Assembly: GCA_013214705.1 (NCBI GenBank)
Contig: JABSRZ010000004.1
Location: 496,001 to 560,000, forward strand
Source of the DNA: Hyphomicrobiales bacterium
Lineage (GTDB): Bacteria; Pseudomonadota; Alphaproteobacteria; Rhizobiales; OSC116
DNA length: 64,000 bases
Reading direction: 5' to 3'
Shown here: piece by piece, positions 54,203-62,746 of the stretch
Layout of the letters: the number at the start of each line of letters is the position of its first letter
How positions within the stretch are numbered: position 1 is the first letter of the stretch
Program-made: the position numbers and the translations under genes
Notes under the pieces: model-generated
What the model saw: the letters and a program-made list of their open reading frames with translations, nothing else
Databases searched by the model: none
What the model was told of the DNA's origin: nothing

Positions 54203-54694
54203 ATGGCTGAAAACACAGCAAAAATTGGCATCATTATGGGCAGCCAATCTGACTGGCCAACCATGAAACTCGGCGCAGATATTCTGGATGAGCTAAACAT
54301 TGCCTATGAAGCCAAAATTATTTCTGCACACCGCACACCTGACCGCATGGTAGATTATGCCAAAAACGCCCAGAAAAATGGCTTACACGTGGTGATAGCT
54401 GGCGCTGGTGGCGCTGCCCATTTGCCCGGCATGGTGGCCGCGATGACCGCGCTACCCGTACTTGGCGTACCGATTCAAACCAAAGCCCTAGGCGGGCAAG
54501 ATAGTTTATTGTCAATCGTTCAGATGCCCGGCGGCATACCGGTTGGCACTTTGGCCATTGGCAATGCTGGGGCGATAAATGCCGCGCTACTGGCGGCGTC
54601 TATCATCGCGCTGCACGACGCTCAGGTGGCAAAAAATCTAGCCGCCTATCGCCAAAAAATTAGCGATTCGATTGCCCTCACTCCGACCCATTAG
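54203..54694 (+). CDS. purE: N5-carboxyaminoimidazole ribonucleotide mutase, PurE class I
   Basis: PurE converts N5-CAIR to CAIR in purine synthesis. The 163 residues include [14 protein letters not shown], the catalytic-site [29 protein letters not shown], and the C-terminal [28 protein letters not shown], the class I pattern. The gene is directly followed by purK, 7 bp away. Its start is preceded by a nine-codon in-frame ORF with the stronger ribosome site. Confidence 0.96.
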   Translation: MAENTAKIGIIMGSQSDWPTMKLGADILDELNIAYEAKIISAHRTPDRMVDYAKNAQKNGLHVVIAGAGGAAHLPGMVAAMTALPVLGVPIQTKALGGQDSLLSIVQMPGGIPVGTLAIGNAGAINAALLAASIIALHDAQVAKNLAAYRQKISDSIALTPTH

Positions 54695-54701
54695 GTTATA
54701 A

Positions 54702-55823
54702 ATGCAAACTCGTCCCCTAGCCCCCAACAGCGTTATCGGCATTTTAGGCGGTGGTCAGTTGGCGCGCATGCTAAGCTTAGCGGCAGCCCCGCTGGGCTAT
54801 AAAACCTGCATCTATTGCCCCGAGGATAATGGCCCGGCTATAGACGTTTGTCATAGCCACATAGTTGGCGATTATGGCGACCAAGCCAAGCTAAAGCAAT
54901 TCGCCGCCAAAGTAGATGTCATCACCTATGAATTTGAAAATATTCCCGCCTCAACCATTGCATTTTTAAACCAGTTAATAACCGTCTCACCAAATTTAAA
55001 ATCGCTACAAACTTCACAAGATAGACTGGTCGAAAAAGATTATTTAAATAGCGTAGGCGCCACCACCGCGCCCTATGCCAACATCGCCACAAAACAAGAT
55101 TTAGACAATGCGGTTAGGAAATTGGGTTTACCAGCCATTTTAAAAACCCGCACCATGGGCTATGATGGCAAAGGCCAAGTTGGCATTAAAACCATGGCCG
55201 ATATGCAACAAGCTTATGATTTAGTGTCCAATAATTCATCGGGTCTTGATAAACCAAATTGCATTTTAGAAGGTTTTATAAATTTTGATCTAGAAATTTC
55301 AGTCATCATCGCGCGGGATGCCGCCGGTAATGTGGCTATTTTTGAGCCATCCGAAAATGCCCATAAAAACCATATATTAAATAGCTCCACAATTCCGGCT
55401 CAAATATCGCCTGACATACGCGCCAAAGCCTGCCAATTGGCCAGCGACATCATTCACGGGTTAGATTATGTCGGTGTGTTGGGGGTCGAAACATTCATCA
55501 CCACAAATGGCAATACCCCAATCATCATCAATGAAATAGCCCCGCGTGTGCATAATAGCGGCCATTGGACCCAGGATGCCTGCTATATATCGCAATTTGA
55601 GCAACATATACGCGCCATTGCCAATTTGCCGTTGGGCAGCGTGGCGCGCCATAGCGATGTGGTGATGCATAACCTAATTGGCGACGGCGTGGCCTTGGCC
55701 AGCGATTATGCAAAACAAGCCAATGCAAAAATTCATCTATATGGCAAGCAAGAAATTAAAACCGGCCGCAAAATGGGACATGTTAACCTGCTATTCCCAT
55801 TAGATAGCCTAATTAAAACCTAG
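54702..55823 (+). CDS. purK: N5-carboxyaminoimidazole ribonucleotide synthase
   Basis: PurK makes N5-CAIR from AIR, bicarbonate and ATP. The 373 residues form an ATP-grasp enzyme: GILGGGQLARMLSLAAAPLGY at the N-terminus, VDVITYEFENIP, the ATP-grasp lysine region PAILKTRTMGYDGKGQ near 140, EGFINFDLEISVIIAR, and NEIAPRVHNSGHWTQDAC near 280. It forms a pair with purE. Confidence 0.96.
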   Translation: MQTRPLAPNSVIGILGGGQLARMLSLAAAPLGYKTCIYCPEDNGPAIDVCHSHIVGDYGDQAKLKQFAAKVDVITYEFENIPASTIAFLNQLITVSPNLKSLQTSQDRLVEKDYLNSVGATTAPYANIATKQDLDNAVRKLGLPAILKTRTMGYDGKGQVGIKTMADMQQAYDLVSNNSSGLDKPNCILEGFINFDLEISVIIARDAAGNVAIFEPSENAHKNHILNSSTIPAQISPDIRAKACQLASDIIHGLDYVGVLGVETFITTNGNTPIIINEIAPRVHNSGHWTQDACYISQFEQHIRAIANLPLGSVARHSDVVMHNLIGDGVALASDYAKQANAKIHLYGKQEIKTGRKMGHVNLLFPLDSLIKT

Positions 55824-55996
55824 AATGGCATTATTCTATTGATATTTGCTTTTTTTAGTCGCAAACACTAGACAAGATGGATATTTTTTGATAAATCCAA
55901 GGCAATAAATTAGCTGGCCAAGCGCTGGTGCAAAAATTCTTGCCGATAATTTGGCTAAAATGCCATTTAGGCAACAGATGAAACAGGAAAAACATA

Positions 55997-56224
55997 GTGC
56001 AAGTACTCGTTCGTGATAACAATGTAGACCAAGCTCTACGCGCCCTAAAAAAGAAAATGCAACGCGAAGGCATTTTTCGTGAAATGAAGCTACGTGGCCA
56101 TTTTGAAAAGCCTTCAGAAAAAAAAGCCCGTGAAAAAGCTGAAGCCATTCGCCGCACACGTAAATTGGCGCGCAAAAAAGCCCAACGTGAAGGCCTTATT
56201 ATGGGCAAGGGTCGTCAATATTAA
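55997..56224 (+). CDS. rpsU: 30S ribosomal protein S21
   Basis: The 75 residues start [33 protein letters not shown]-type sequence and end with the basic tail [15 protein letters not shown], the S21 family. It starts at GTG 55997 with AGGAAA upstream. S21 lies over the anti-Shine-Dalgarno helix in the small subunit. A terminator follows at 56249. Confidence 0.95.
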   Translation: MQVLVRDNNVDQALRALKKKMQREGIFREMKLRGHFEKPSEKKAREKAEAIRRTRKLARKKAQREGLIMGKGRQY

Positions 56225-56248
56225 TTGATGGCTAACTAATTTTTAAGA

Positions 56249-56273
56249 GAGGTCACGTTTGTGGCCTTTTTTT
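56249..56273 (+). terminator. Terminator after rpsU
   Basis: AGGTCAC pairs with GTGGCCT (one G-U) across GTTT and is followed by six more T residues. Confidence 0.75.
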
Positions 56274-56398
56274 GTTTTATAAGTATAAAAATGCCTTATT
56301 TGGCCGTTATCTTTACCATAAAGAAAACATTTACTATTATAGCCACTAATAAGCCTGTATTTGAGATATGGATAATAGTTATTTAACTGGAGACAAAT

Positions 56399-57214
56399 GT
56401 GCAGTTTAGCAATTTTTTAAAGGCCTCATTGGCCGCCACAAGCCTGTTTGCATTAACCGCTTGTGCAACTGTCGACTCCCCCATCAATACCGACCTATCA
56501 TCGCTAAATGCAGCGGTTACCCGCAATCCTGATGCCGGGCAGTCACACAATAATTTGGGCGCAGGCCTAGCCAGTTACAGCCGCTACAACGAAGCCTATG
56601 ATAGCTTTACCAAAGCCATAAAAGCGGCTCCTACGTCGCCACAGCCATATTATAACCGTGGCTTGACGCTTATTAAGCTTAAAAAATACACCAGAGCCAT
56701 TAAAGATTTTGATTCGGCAATTGCGCGTGACCTAACTTATGACAAGGCCTATGTGGCCAAAGGCAATGCGCTTAAAAAGCTTGGCCGCACCACCCAAGCT
56801 TTGGCTGCTTTCAAAAAAGCCGCCAGCTTAAATATCTATAATGCCCGCGCCTTATTCCAAATTGGGTTAATATATCAAGCCCGTAAAAACCACACCGAAG
56901 CCGTGACGAGCTTTAACAAAGCGATGAATTTCAGCTCCAATGTGGCGCAAATATTCTATGCCCGTGGCAATTCGCATTACGCATTGCGTGACTATGTTTC
57001 GGCAAAGGGTGATTTTATAACCGCCTCACGCCTGATGCCAAAATCATATGACGCTTATATTCGCCTAGCCCGCACCTCAGCCAAACTTGGCGATTGGGAG
57101 GACGCGTATAGCGCTTATAACAATGCCGCCATTCGCGTACCAAACTCTAAAGAAGCCGCCATTGGCCGCTCTAAGGCCCGCGCCGAAATTACCAAAGCGG
57201 CAGCCAAAGCTTAA
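56399..57214 (+). CDS. TPR-repeat lipoprotein
   Basis: A lipoprotein signal ends in SLFALTAC at residues 15-22, with the modified Cys at 22. The remaining 250 residues are about six tetratricopeptide repeats (PYYNRGLTLIKLKKYTRAIKDFDSAIA; ALFQIGLIYQARKNHTEAVTSFNKAM; FYARGNSHYALRDYVSAKGDF). It starts at GTG 56399, three bases after the AGACAA region; an ATG two bases earlier is out of frame. It resembles NlpI-type outer-membrane scaffolds, but the role is not shown. A terminator follows. Confidence 0.82.
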   Translation: MQFSNFLKASLAATSLFALTACATVDSPINTDLSSLNAAVTRNPDAGQSHNNLGAGLASYSRYNEAYDSFTKAIKAAPTSPQPYYNRGLTLIKLKKYTRAIKDFDSAIARDLTYDKAYVAKGNALKKLGRTTQALAAFKKAASLNIYNARALFQIGLIYQARKNHTEAVTSFNKAMNFSSNVAQIFYARGNSHYALRDYVSAKGDFITASRLMPKSYDAYIRLARTSAKLGDWEDAYSAYNNAAIRVPNSKEAAIGRSKARAEITKAAAKA

Positions 57215-57248
57215 AACTAACCCATTAAAATTAATACACTAAAATTGC

Positions 57249-57280
57249 AAAAGGCAGGATGTCAACATCCTGCCTTTTTT
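57249..57280 (+). terminator. Terminator after the TPR lipoprotein gene
   Basis: AAGGCAGGATG (57251-57261) pairs with CATCCTGCCTT (57266-57276), eleven pairs with a TCAA loop, then TTTT. Confidence 0.92.
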
Positions 57281-57335
57281 ATTTGTCTAATATAATTACG
57301 GTAACGATTGGTGTGACCCTATAGCAACGAGCCAG

Positions 57336-57356
57336 CAATTTGGTTAAACCAAATTG
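57336..57356. repeat. Inverted repeat downstream of pntB
   Basis: CAATTTGG-TTAAA-CCAAATTG is a perfect 8-bp stem 19 bp after the pntB stop on the minus strand. It lacks a T-tract. Confidence 0.5.
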
Positions 57357-57374
57357 TGTTGCGACTTTCAATTA

Positions 57375-58772
57375 TTAAAGTGCCTTAATGATATTCTCGA
57401 CCATCTTCTTCGCGTCGCTAAACAACATCATGGTGTTATCTCTAAAGAACACTTCGTTTTGCACACCAGCATAACCCTTACCCATGCCACGTTTTACAAA
57501 TAGCACTGTACCCGCCTTTTCAACATCCAAAATAGGCATGCCGTAAATAGGGCTTTCTGGGTCGGTTTTGGCCGATGGGTTGGTCACATCATTGGCGCCA
57601 ATAACAAACGCCACGTCGGCTTGCGCAAAGTCATTATTAATGTCTTCGAGTTCAAACACCTCGTCATATGGCACGTTAGCTTCGGCCAACAATACATTCA
57701 TATGCCCCGGCATACGCCCCGCAACAGGATGAATGGCAAACGCCACTTTCACGCCATTTTCTTTTAATATGTCAGTCATTTCACGCAACGCATGTTGAGC
57801 TTGAGCCACTGCCATACCATAACCGGGTACAATAATAACTTTATTGGCATTTTTCATAATAAACGCCGCGTCATCGGCACTGCCTTGTTTAACAGGCCGG
57901 GTTTCTTCCTCACTGCTACCGCCACTTGTGCTCACAGCGCCAAAGCCACCCAATATAACGCTAATGAACGAGCGGTTCATCGCTTTACACATAATGTAGG
58001 ACAGGATAGCACCAGACGAGCCCACCAACGCACCAGTAACGATAAGCGCTGTGTTGCCCAACGTAAAGCCAATGCCTGCCGCTGCCCAACCAGAATATGA
58101 GTTAAGCATAGAAACCACCACCGGCATATCAGCGCCGCCAATAGGTATGATGATTAAGAAGCCTAAAATGGCCGAAACAATCACAATCGCCCAGAATAAA
58201 TTGGTATCCTCAGTCATGGCAAAATAAGCCACCAACACCACCATGGACACCGCCAATATGATGTTAATTAAATGCCGGCCTGGCAACATAATTGGCGAAC
58301 CAGACATTAAACCCTGCAATTTTGCAAACGCAATAAGTGAGCCGGTAAAGGTTATGGCACCAATAGCCACGCCTAACGACATTTCGACCAAGCTAGCCAC
58401 ATGGATAGAGCCAATTTCGCCAATGCCAAACGCACTTGGTGCATATAATGCAGAGGCCGCAACCGCAACCGCAGCCAAACCCACAAGGCTATGAAAAGCC
58501 GCCACAAGCTGTGGCATATTGGTCATCGAAATTTTACGGGCGATAACGCCGCCGATAATGCCACCAATGGCCAAACCACCAACCAGCATTGCCCAACCTT
58601 CTACGGTTGTCGGCCCTGCCATTAGCAAAGTGGTCACAATGGCGATGGCCATACCGACCATACCCAAATAGTTGCCGCGTCTGGCGGTCTCTGGCGAACT
58701 TAAGCCATGCAGAGATAAAATAAACAAAATACCTGAAACCAGATATAAAAACGCAATCAAATTAGCACTCAT
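57375..58772 (-). CDS. pntB: Proton-translocating NAD(P) transhydrogenase subunit beta
   Basis: PntB uses the proton gradient to reduce NADP with NADH. Nine or so membrane helices fill residues 1-260 ([34 protein letters not shown]). The NADP-binding domain dIII is at about 290-465 ([56 protein letters not shown]). The second of two adjacent ATGs (58772) is six bases from AGGAG and is preferred. It ends the pntAA-pntAB-pntB operon. Confidence 0.96.
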   Translation of the reverse strand: MSANLIAFLYLVSGILFILSLHGLSSPETARRGNYLGMVGMAIAIVTTLLMAGPTTVEGWAMLVGGLAIGGIIGGVIARKISMTNMPQLVAAFHSLVGLAAVAVAASALYAPSAFGIGEIGSIHVASLVEMSLGVAIGAITFTGSLIAFAKLQGLMSGSPIMLPGRHLINIILAVSMVVLVAYFAMTEDTNLFWAIVIVSAILGFLIIIPIGGADMPVVVSMLNSYSGWAAAGIGFTLGNTALIVTGALVGSSGAILSYIMCKAMNRSFISVILGGFGAVSTSGGSSEEETRPVKQGSADDAAFIMKNANKVIIVPGYGMAVAQAQHALREMTDILKENGVKVAFAIHPVAGRMPGHMNVLLAEANVPYDEVFELEDINNDFAQADVAFVIGANDVTNPSAKTDPESPIYGMPILDVEKAGTVLFVKRGMGKGYAGVQNEVFFRDNTMMLFSDAKKMVENIIKAL

Positions 58773-58781
58773 CATCTTCTC

Positions 58782-59087
58782 CTAATTTTTCTTACGGTAC
58801 ATGGCAAGCATGCGCTGTGTGACCAAGAACCCGCCAAATATATTAACCGAAGCCAATATCAAGCCGCCAAAACCAAACCAAGAGGCAATGCCCGCTGCAT
58901 CTGCCGCAACGCCAACAAGTGCGCCCACAACAATAACCGAACTAATGGCATTGGTTACGGCCATAAGAGGCGTATGCAAGGCAGGCGTTACGCTCCACAC
59001 CACAAAATATCCAATGAATATAGACAACACAAAAATCGCCAATCTAAACATAAACGGGTCAATGCCCGCGCTCACGGCTTCATTCAT
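58782..59087 (-). CDS. pntAB: NAD(P) transhydrogenase subunit alpha 2 (membrane part)
   Basis: This 101-residue hydrophobic protein is domain IIa of the alpha subunit, split from the NAD domain as in Rhodospirillum. It has helices at about 13-30, 40-65 and 70-90 (FGGLILASVNIFGGFLVTQRMLAMYRK). ATG 59087 has AAGGA nine bases upstream and overlaps the pntAA stop by 8 bp. Earlier in-frame ATGs lie inside pntAA and lack a suitable site. Confidence 0.93.
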   Translation of the reverse strand: MNEAVSAGIDPFMFRLAIFVLSIFIGYFVVWSVTPALHTPLMAVTNAISSVIVVGALVGVAADAAGIASWFGFGGLILASVNIFGGFLVTQRMLAMYRKKN

Positions 59088-60225
59088 TATTTTCATCCTT
59101 ATTATAAATTGCATGCACCAATTCACCAGATTTGGTCAATAATGTGCCAGTTATAATTTCGTCTTCCCAGTTTATATTCAGGTTGGCTTTGTCTTCGCTC
59201 AACAACAAGGTTACAAAAGTCATCAGGTTGCGGGCATAAAGGTTAGAGGCATCTTGCGCCAACCGGCCAGCAAGGTTTGCATAGCCAATTATCTTCACCC
59301 CTTTATGAACAATCACTTTGTCTTTAACAGACAATGGCGTATTGCCACCGCGTGAGGTCGCTAGGTCGACAATAATACTACCCTGCCCCATGCTTTCGAT
59401 CATGTCTTTGCTAATAAGTTGCGGCGCTGGCCGCCCCGGTATCAGCGCTGTGGTGACCACAATGTCTTGCTTTTTAATGTGACTTGCCACCAGTTCAGCT
59501 TGACGTTTCTTATAATCGTCACTCATCTCTTTGGCATAACCGCCAGCGGTTTCGCCAGAATCTTCGGCATCAGGTTCGACCATCACAAATTCAGCGCCAA
59601 GGCTTTCAACTTGCTCTTTAGTTGCCATGCGCACATCGGTTGCGGTTACAATAGCGCCCAAACGCCGCGCGGTGGCAATGGCTTGTAAGCCCGCCACACC
59701 CACGCCCATAACAAATACCCGCGCCGGGGCAATTGTGCCCGCTGCGGTCATCATCATCGGGAACGCACGGCCAAATTCAGAGGCTGCTTCTAATATAGAT
59801 TTATAACCCGCTAAGTTGGATTGCGATGACAGCACATCCATACTTTGCGCACGGCTAATGCGCGGCATCAGCTCCATAGCAAAACTGGTTTTGCCGCTAT
59901 TTTTTAAGTCTGCTAACTCGTCTTCACCCGCATACGGGTCAAGCATTGCCACCACGATGGCGCTGTCAGGCAAATCTATTAATTCTTCTTTTGAAGGGCG
60001 CAAAACCGACAATAATATATCAGCATCTTTAACCAATTTTTTTAAACCAGTTTCAATGGTCGCGCCAGCATCTTTATAGGCATCATTGGTAAAATCGGCT
60101 TTTAGGCCGGCATCTTTTTCCACCACAACATCAAAACCCAAACCTACATATTTCTGTACGGTAAAAGGCGATGCTGCCACACGAGTTTCCTCTGCTGAAC
60201 GCTCAGCAGTGATGACAATCTTCAT
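59080..60225 (-). CDS. pntAA: NAD(P) transhydrogenase subunit alpha 1 (NAD-binding part)
   Basis: The 381-residue soluble domain I binds NADH. It shows the alanine-dehydrogenase-like fold: MKIVITAERSAEETRVAASPFTVQKYVGLGFDVVVE at the start, AMELMPRISRAQSMDVLSSQSNLAGYKSILEAA, and the NAD loop VFVMGVGVAGLQAIATARRLGA near 172. The mobile-loop region follows. Translation of pntAB is coupled by an 8-bp overlap. Confidence 0.96.
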   Translation of the reverse strand: MKIVITAERSAEETRVAASPFTVQKYVGLGFDVVVEKDAGLKADFTNDAYKDAGATIETGLKKLVKDADILLSVLRPSKEELIDLPDSAIVVAMLDPYAGEDELADLKNSGKTSFAMELMPRISRAQSMDVLSSQSNLAGYKSILEAASEFGRAFPMMMTAAGTIAPARVFVMGVGVAGLQAIATARRLGAIVTATDVRMATKEQVESLGAEFVMVEPDAEDSGETAGGYAKEMSDDYKKRQAELVASHIKKQDIVVTTALIPGRPAPQLISKDMIESMGQGSIIVDLATSRGGNTPLSVKDKVIVHKGVKIIGYANLAGRLAQDASNLYARNLMTFVTLLLSEDKANLNINWEDEIITGTLLTKSGELVHAIYNKDENNE

Positions 60226-60259
60226 GAATGTCTCCTTAACCTAAAAAAGTGAATATGTA

Positions 60260-60397
60260 TTAAGTGGCAATGGCGATAACAGCCCAAACCGTAAGAATAG
60301 CGCAGACAATGCCACTATAAATACAGCCTTTGATAAAGTTAGCATAAGTGTCATTATGCATTTTATAATCCATTGCTGGGTGTTGTTCTTTGGTCAT
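60260..60397 (-). CDS. aa3-type cytochrome c oxidase subunit IV-like small membrane protein
   Basis: A 45-codon frame from ATG 60397 encodes MTKEQHPAMDYKMHNDTYAN, then FIKGCIYSGIVCAILTVWA. This charged start, DYKMHxxTYxxFxK motif and single C-terminal helix are the signature of the small subunit IV of alphaproteobacterial aa3 oxidases. AAAGGG precedes the ATG. It lies just upstream of pntAA, a known position for this gene in alphaproteobacteria. Confidence 0.85.
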   Translation of the reverse strand: MTKEQHPAMDYKMHNDTYANFIKGCIYSGIVCAILTVWAVIAIAT

Positions 60398-60513
60398 TTA
60401 CAACCCTTTCCTAAAATCTTGTCTCATACGTTTAGACTAGCTATGTTAACTTGTCTAAGTAAAAAGCATATTTTGCAGCTTTTTTATCCAGTGGTAGCCT
60501 TGGTGGCAAAGCT

Positions 60514-62397
60514 TTACTGGCCTTCTAACGCCTCTAATTCATCTATCAAAACACTGATCGCTTCGAGCCCCATATCCCAAAAAACCTCGTCACTAGCGTC
60601 CAAGCCAAATGGCGCCAATAACTCACTGTGATGTTGACTTCCACCCGCTTTGAGCAAATCAAAATATTTATCCGCAAATCCATCTGGCTCGGCCAAATAA
60701 CAGGCGTAAAGTGAGTTCACCAAACAATCGCCAAATGCATAAGCATATACATAAAATGGGCTGCGGATAAAATGCGGAATATAAGACCAATAATGCTCAT
60801 AGCCTTCATTTAATATCACCGATGGCCCCAGACTTTCAGCCGAAACCTCTAACCAAAACTCGCCCAACTGCTCTGTGGTAAGCTCGCCATCTTTGCGCGC
60901 CAAATGCACTTTGCGTTCAAAACTATAAAAGCATATTTGCCGCACCACAGTGTTCAGCATATCTTCGATTTTGGACGCCAGCATAGAGCGTTTTTCGGTC
61001 GCTGATCTGGTTTTTTTGAGCATCGACCTAAAGGTAAGCATTTCGCCAAACACACTGGCGGTTTCGGCCAAGGTTAGCGGTGTGGGCGCCATTAACGCCC
61101 CTTGTTGGTTGGCCAAATATTGGTGAACCCCATGGCCTAGCTCATGCGCTAAGGTCATCACATCGCGGGTGCGGCCTAAATAATTGACCATCACATAAGG
61201 GTGCTGGCTGGGCACAGTCGGGTGGGCAAATGCACCAGCCGCTTTGCCTTCACGAGAGCGGGCATCAATCCACCCATTGTCAAAAAATTTGGCGGTAATA
61301 TCGGCCATTTCAGGCGAAAATTCAGCATAAGCTTCTAGGATGATGTCGCAAGCATCTTGATAAGATATGTCAGGCGTTTCAACATTTGGCAGCGGGGCAT
61401 TTCTATCCCATTGGTCTAATTTCTCGACCCCAAACCATTTGGCCTTAAGCGCGTAATATCTGTGCGATAATTTGGGGTAGGCTTTGCGCACACTGGCTTC
61501 TAAGGCATCCACAACCGCGGGTTCAACCCGGTTGGCCAAATGCCGCGATGCAGCCACATCCTCAAACCCGCGCCATTTGTCCGATATGGCTTTGTCTTTG
61601 GCCAGCACATTGGTAACATGAGTGAATAACCGCTTATTTTTAGCCAAAACGTCTGATAACGAAGTGGCGGCTTTTTTGCGGGTTGCGCCATCTGGCGAGG
61701 TGATTAGGTTCAACACTTGCGACAATGTCAAATCTTGGTCATCGAGCTTAAATTGCAAACTGGCCATGGTTTCTTCAAACAACCGCGTCCACGAGCCAGC
61801 AGCGGTAACCGATTTTTCGGCAAATAATTGCTCCAATTCGTCAGAAAGCTGATGCGGCTTTTCGCGTCTAATGTCTTTTAACCACGGCGCGTGATGTAGC
61901 AAACAGTCAAAGGTCAATAATTCATCAATCTTAGCGGTCTCAATGCGGTTAAGCTCTAATTCAAAAAACAGGGTTTTTGTGCCCAGCTCGGTTAACCGTT
62001 CTTGCACATCGCCCAAAAACTTTATCCGCTCAGGGTTGGTCGCCAATTGGGCATAGACCAAATAAGCATAAGATATTATGCCGCCCAAAAGGTCAGACAT
62101 AGCTTCATATTGCAGCACCGCCGTGGCTAATATTTCTGCTCGTTGAGCAGCATTTTGTTGGTTCGAGGTTAGCAATCCATCAAGCTGGCCTTTATAAGTT
62201 TTTTCAAACTTGTCGATGTCCTTAGCCGCTTGGCTAAAATCTTGTTCAATTTTTGGGTCATCCATACCATTATAGAGACCGGTAAAATCCCATTCCGGCA
62301 AACTAGATGCGTCAAATGTGCCTACCTTTGGGGGCGCAGTGGCGGTTTCTGTATCAAATTTTGGTAAATCTAAAAAGCTATCAATAGTGTATCTCAT
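60514..62397 (-). CDS. pepF: Oligoendopeptidase F (M3 family zinc peptidase)
   Basis: PepF cleaves short peptides in the cytoplasm. The 627 residues have the zinc motif HELGH at 418-422 (TLAHELGHGVHQYLA), the third ligand Glu near 445 (LTLAETASVFGE), and the oligoendopeptidase N-terminal domain. There is no signal peptide. It begins with ATG 62397 and is divergent from the response-regulator gene. Confidence 0.94.
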   Translation of the reverse strand: MRYTIDSFLDLPKFDTETATAPPKVGTFDASSLPEWDFTGLYNGMDDPKIEQDFSQAAKDIDKFEKTYKGQLDGLLTSNQQNAAQRAEILATAVLQYEAMSDLLGGIISYAYLVYAQLATNPERIKFLGDVQERLTELGTKTLFFELELNRIETAKIDELLTFDCLLHHAPWLKDIRREKPHQLSDELEQLFAEKSVTAAGSWTRLFEETMASLQFKLDDQDLTLSQVLNLITSPDGATRKKAATSLSDVLAKNKRLFTHVTNVLAKDKAISDKWRGFEDVAASRHLANRVEPAVVDALEASVRKAYPKLSHRYYALKAKWFGVEKLDQWDRNAPLPNVETPDISYQDACDIILEAYAEFSPEMADITAKFFDNGWIDARSREGKAAGAFAHPTVPSQHPYVMVNYLGRTRDVMTLAHELGHGVHQYLANQQGALMAPTPLTLAETASVFGEMLTFRSMLKKTRSATEKRSMLASKIEDMLNTVVRQICFYSFERKVHLARKDGELTTEQLGEFWLEVSAESLGPSVILNEGYEHYWSYIPHFIRSPFYVYAYAFGDCLVNSLYACYLAEPDGFADKYFDLLKAGGSQHHSELLAPFGLDASDEVFWDMGLEAISVLIDELEALEGQ

Positions 62398-62746
62398 CTA
62401 TGTCTCATCCCTAAAATATGAAACCCGATATTATGCGAAACCGGCTAAAATTCAACCCAATATTTGCCATTTTTTGGCAACAAATTAACTTTCTGTAAAC
62501 CAGAATTGCAGTTTGCATTCGATAAACCGTTAACCATTGCCTATATATGGTTATAGCAAAGCTTCAAGCATATCTGACCATTAGCAAATTTACCGGCGCA
62601 TTTAAGGTTAATTTGGTTAACATTTGGTCTCAATTGGAAACAAGCCCTTAACACACTGTTAACAAATTCACCTCAATATGGCACAATCTATACCGATTTA
62701 GGCAGCCTAAACAATTGTCACCCGCCGTATAAACCAGTTTTTAGTA
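62398..62746. other. 349-bp intergenic gap between pepF and the response regulator
   Basis: No gene is visible. The gap is AT-rich and contains several TTAAC words, among them one exact CtrA-type box (62648). No clear sigma-70 promoter or terminator was found. Confidence 0.6.
62648..62663. promoter_or_regulatory. CtrA-type box upstream of the sigma-54-type response regulator
   Basis: TTAA-CACACTG-TTAAC matches TTAA-N7-TTAAC exactly, 84 bp before the response-regulator start codon. Confidence 0.55.
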
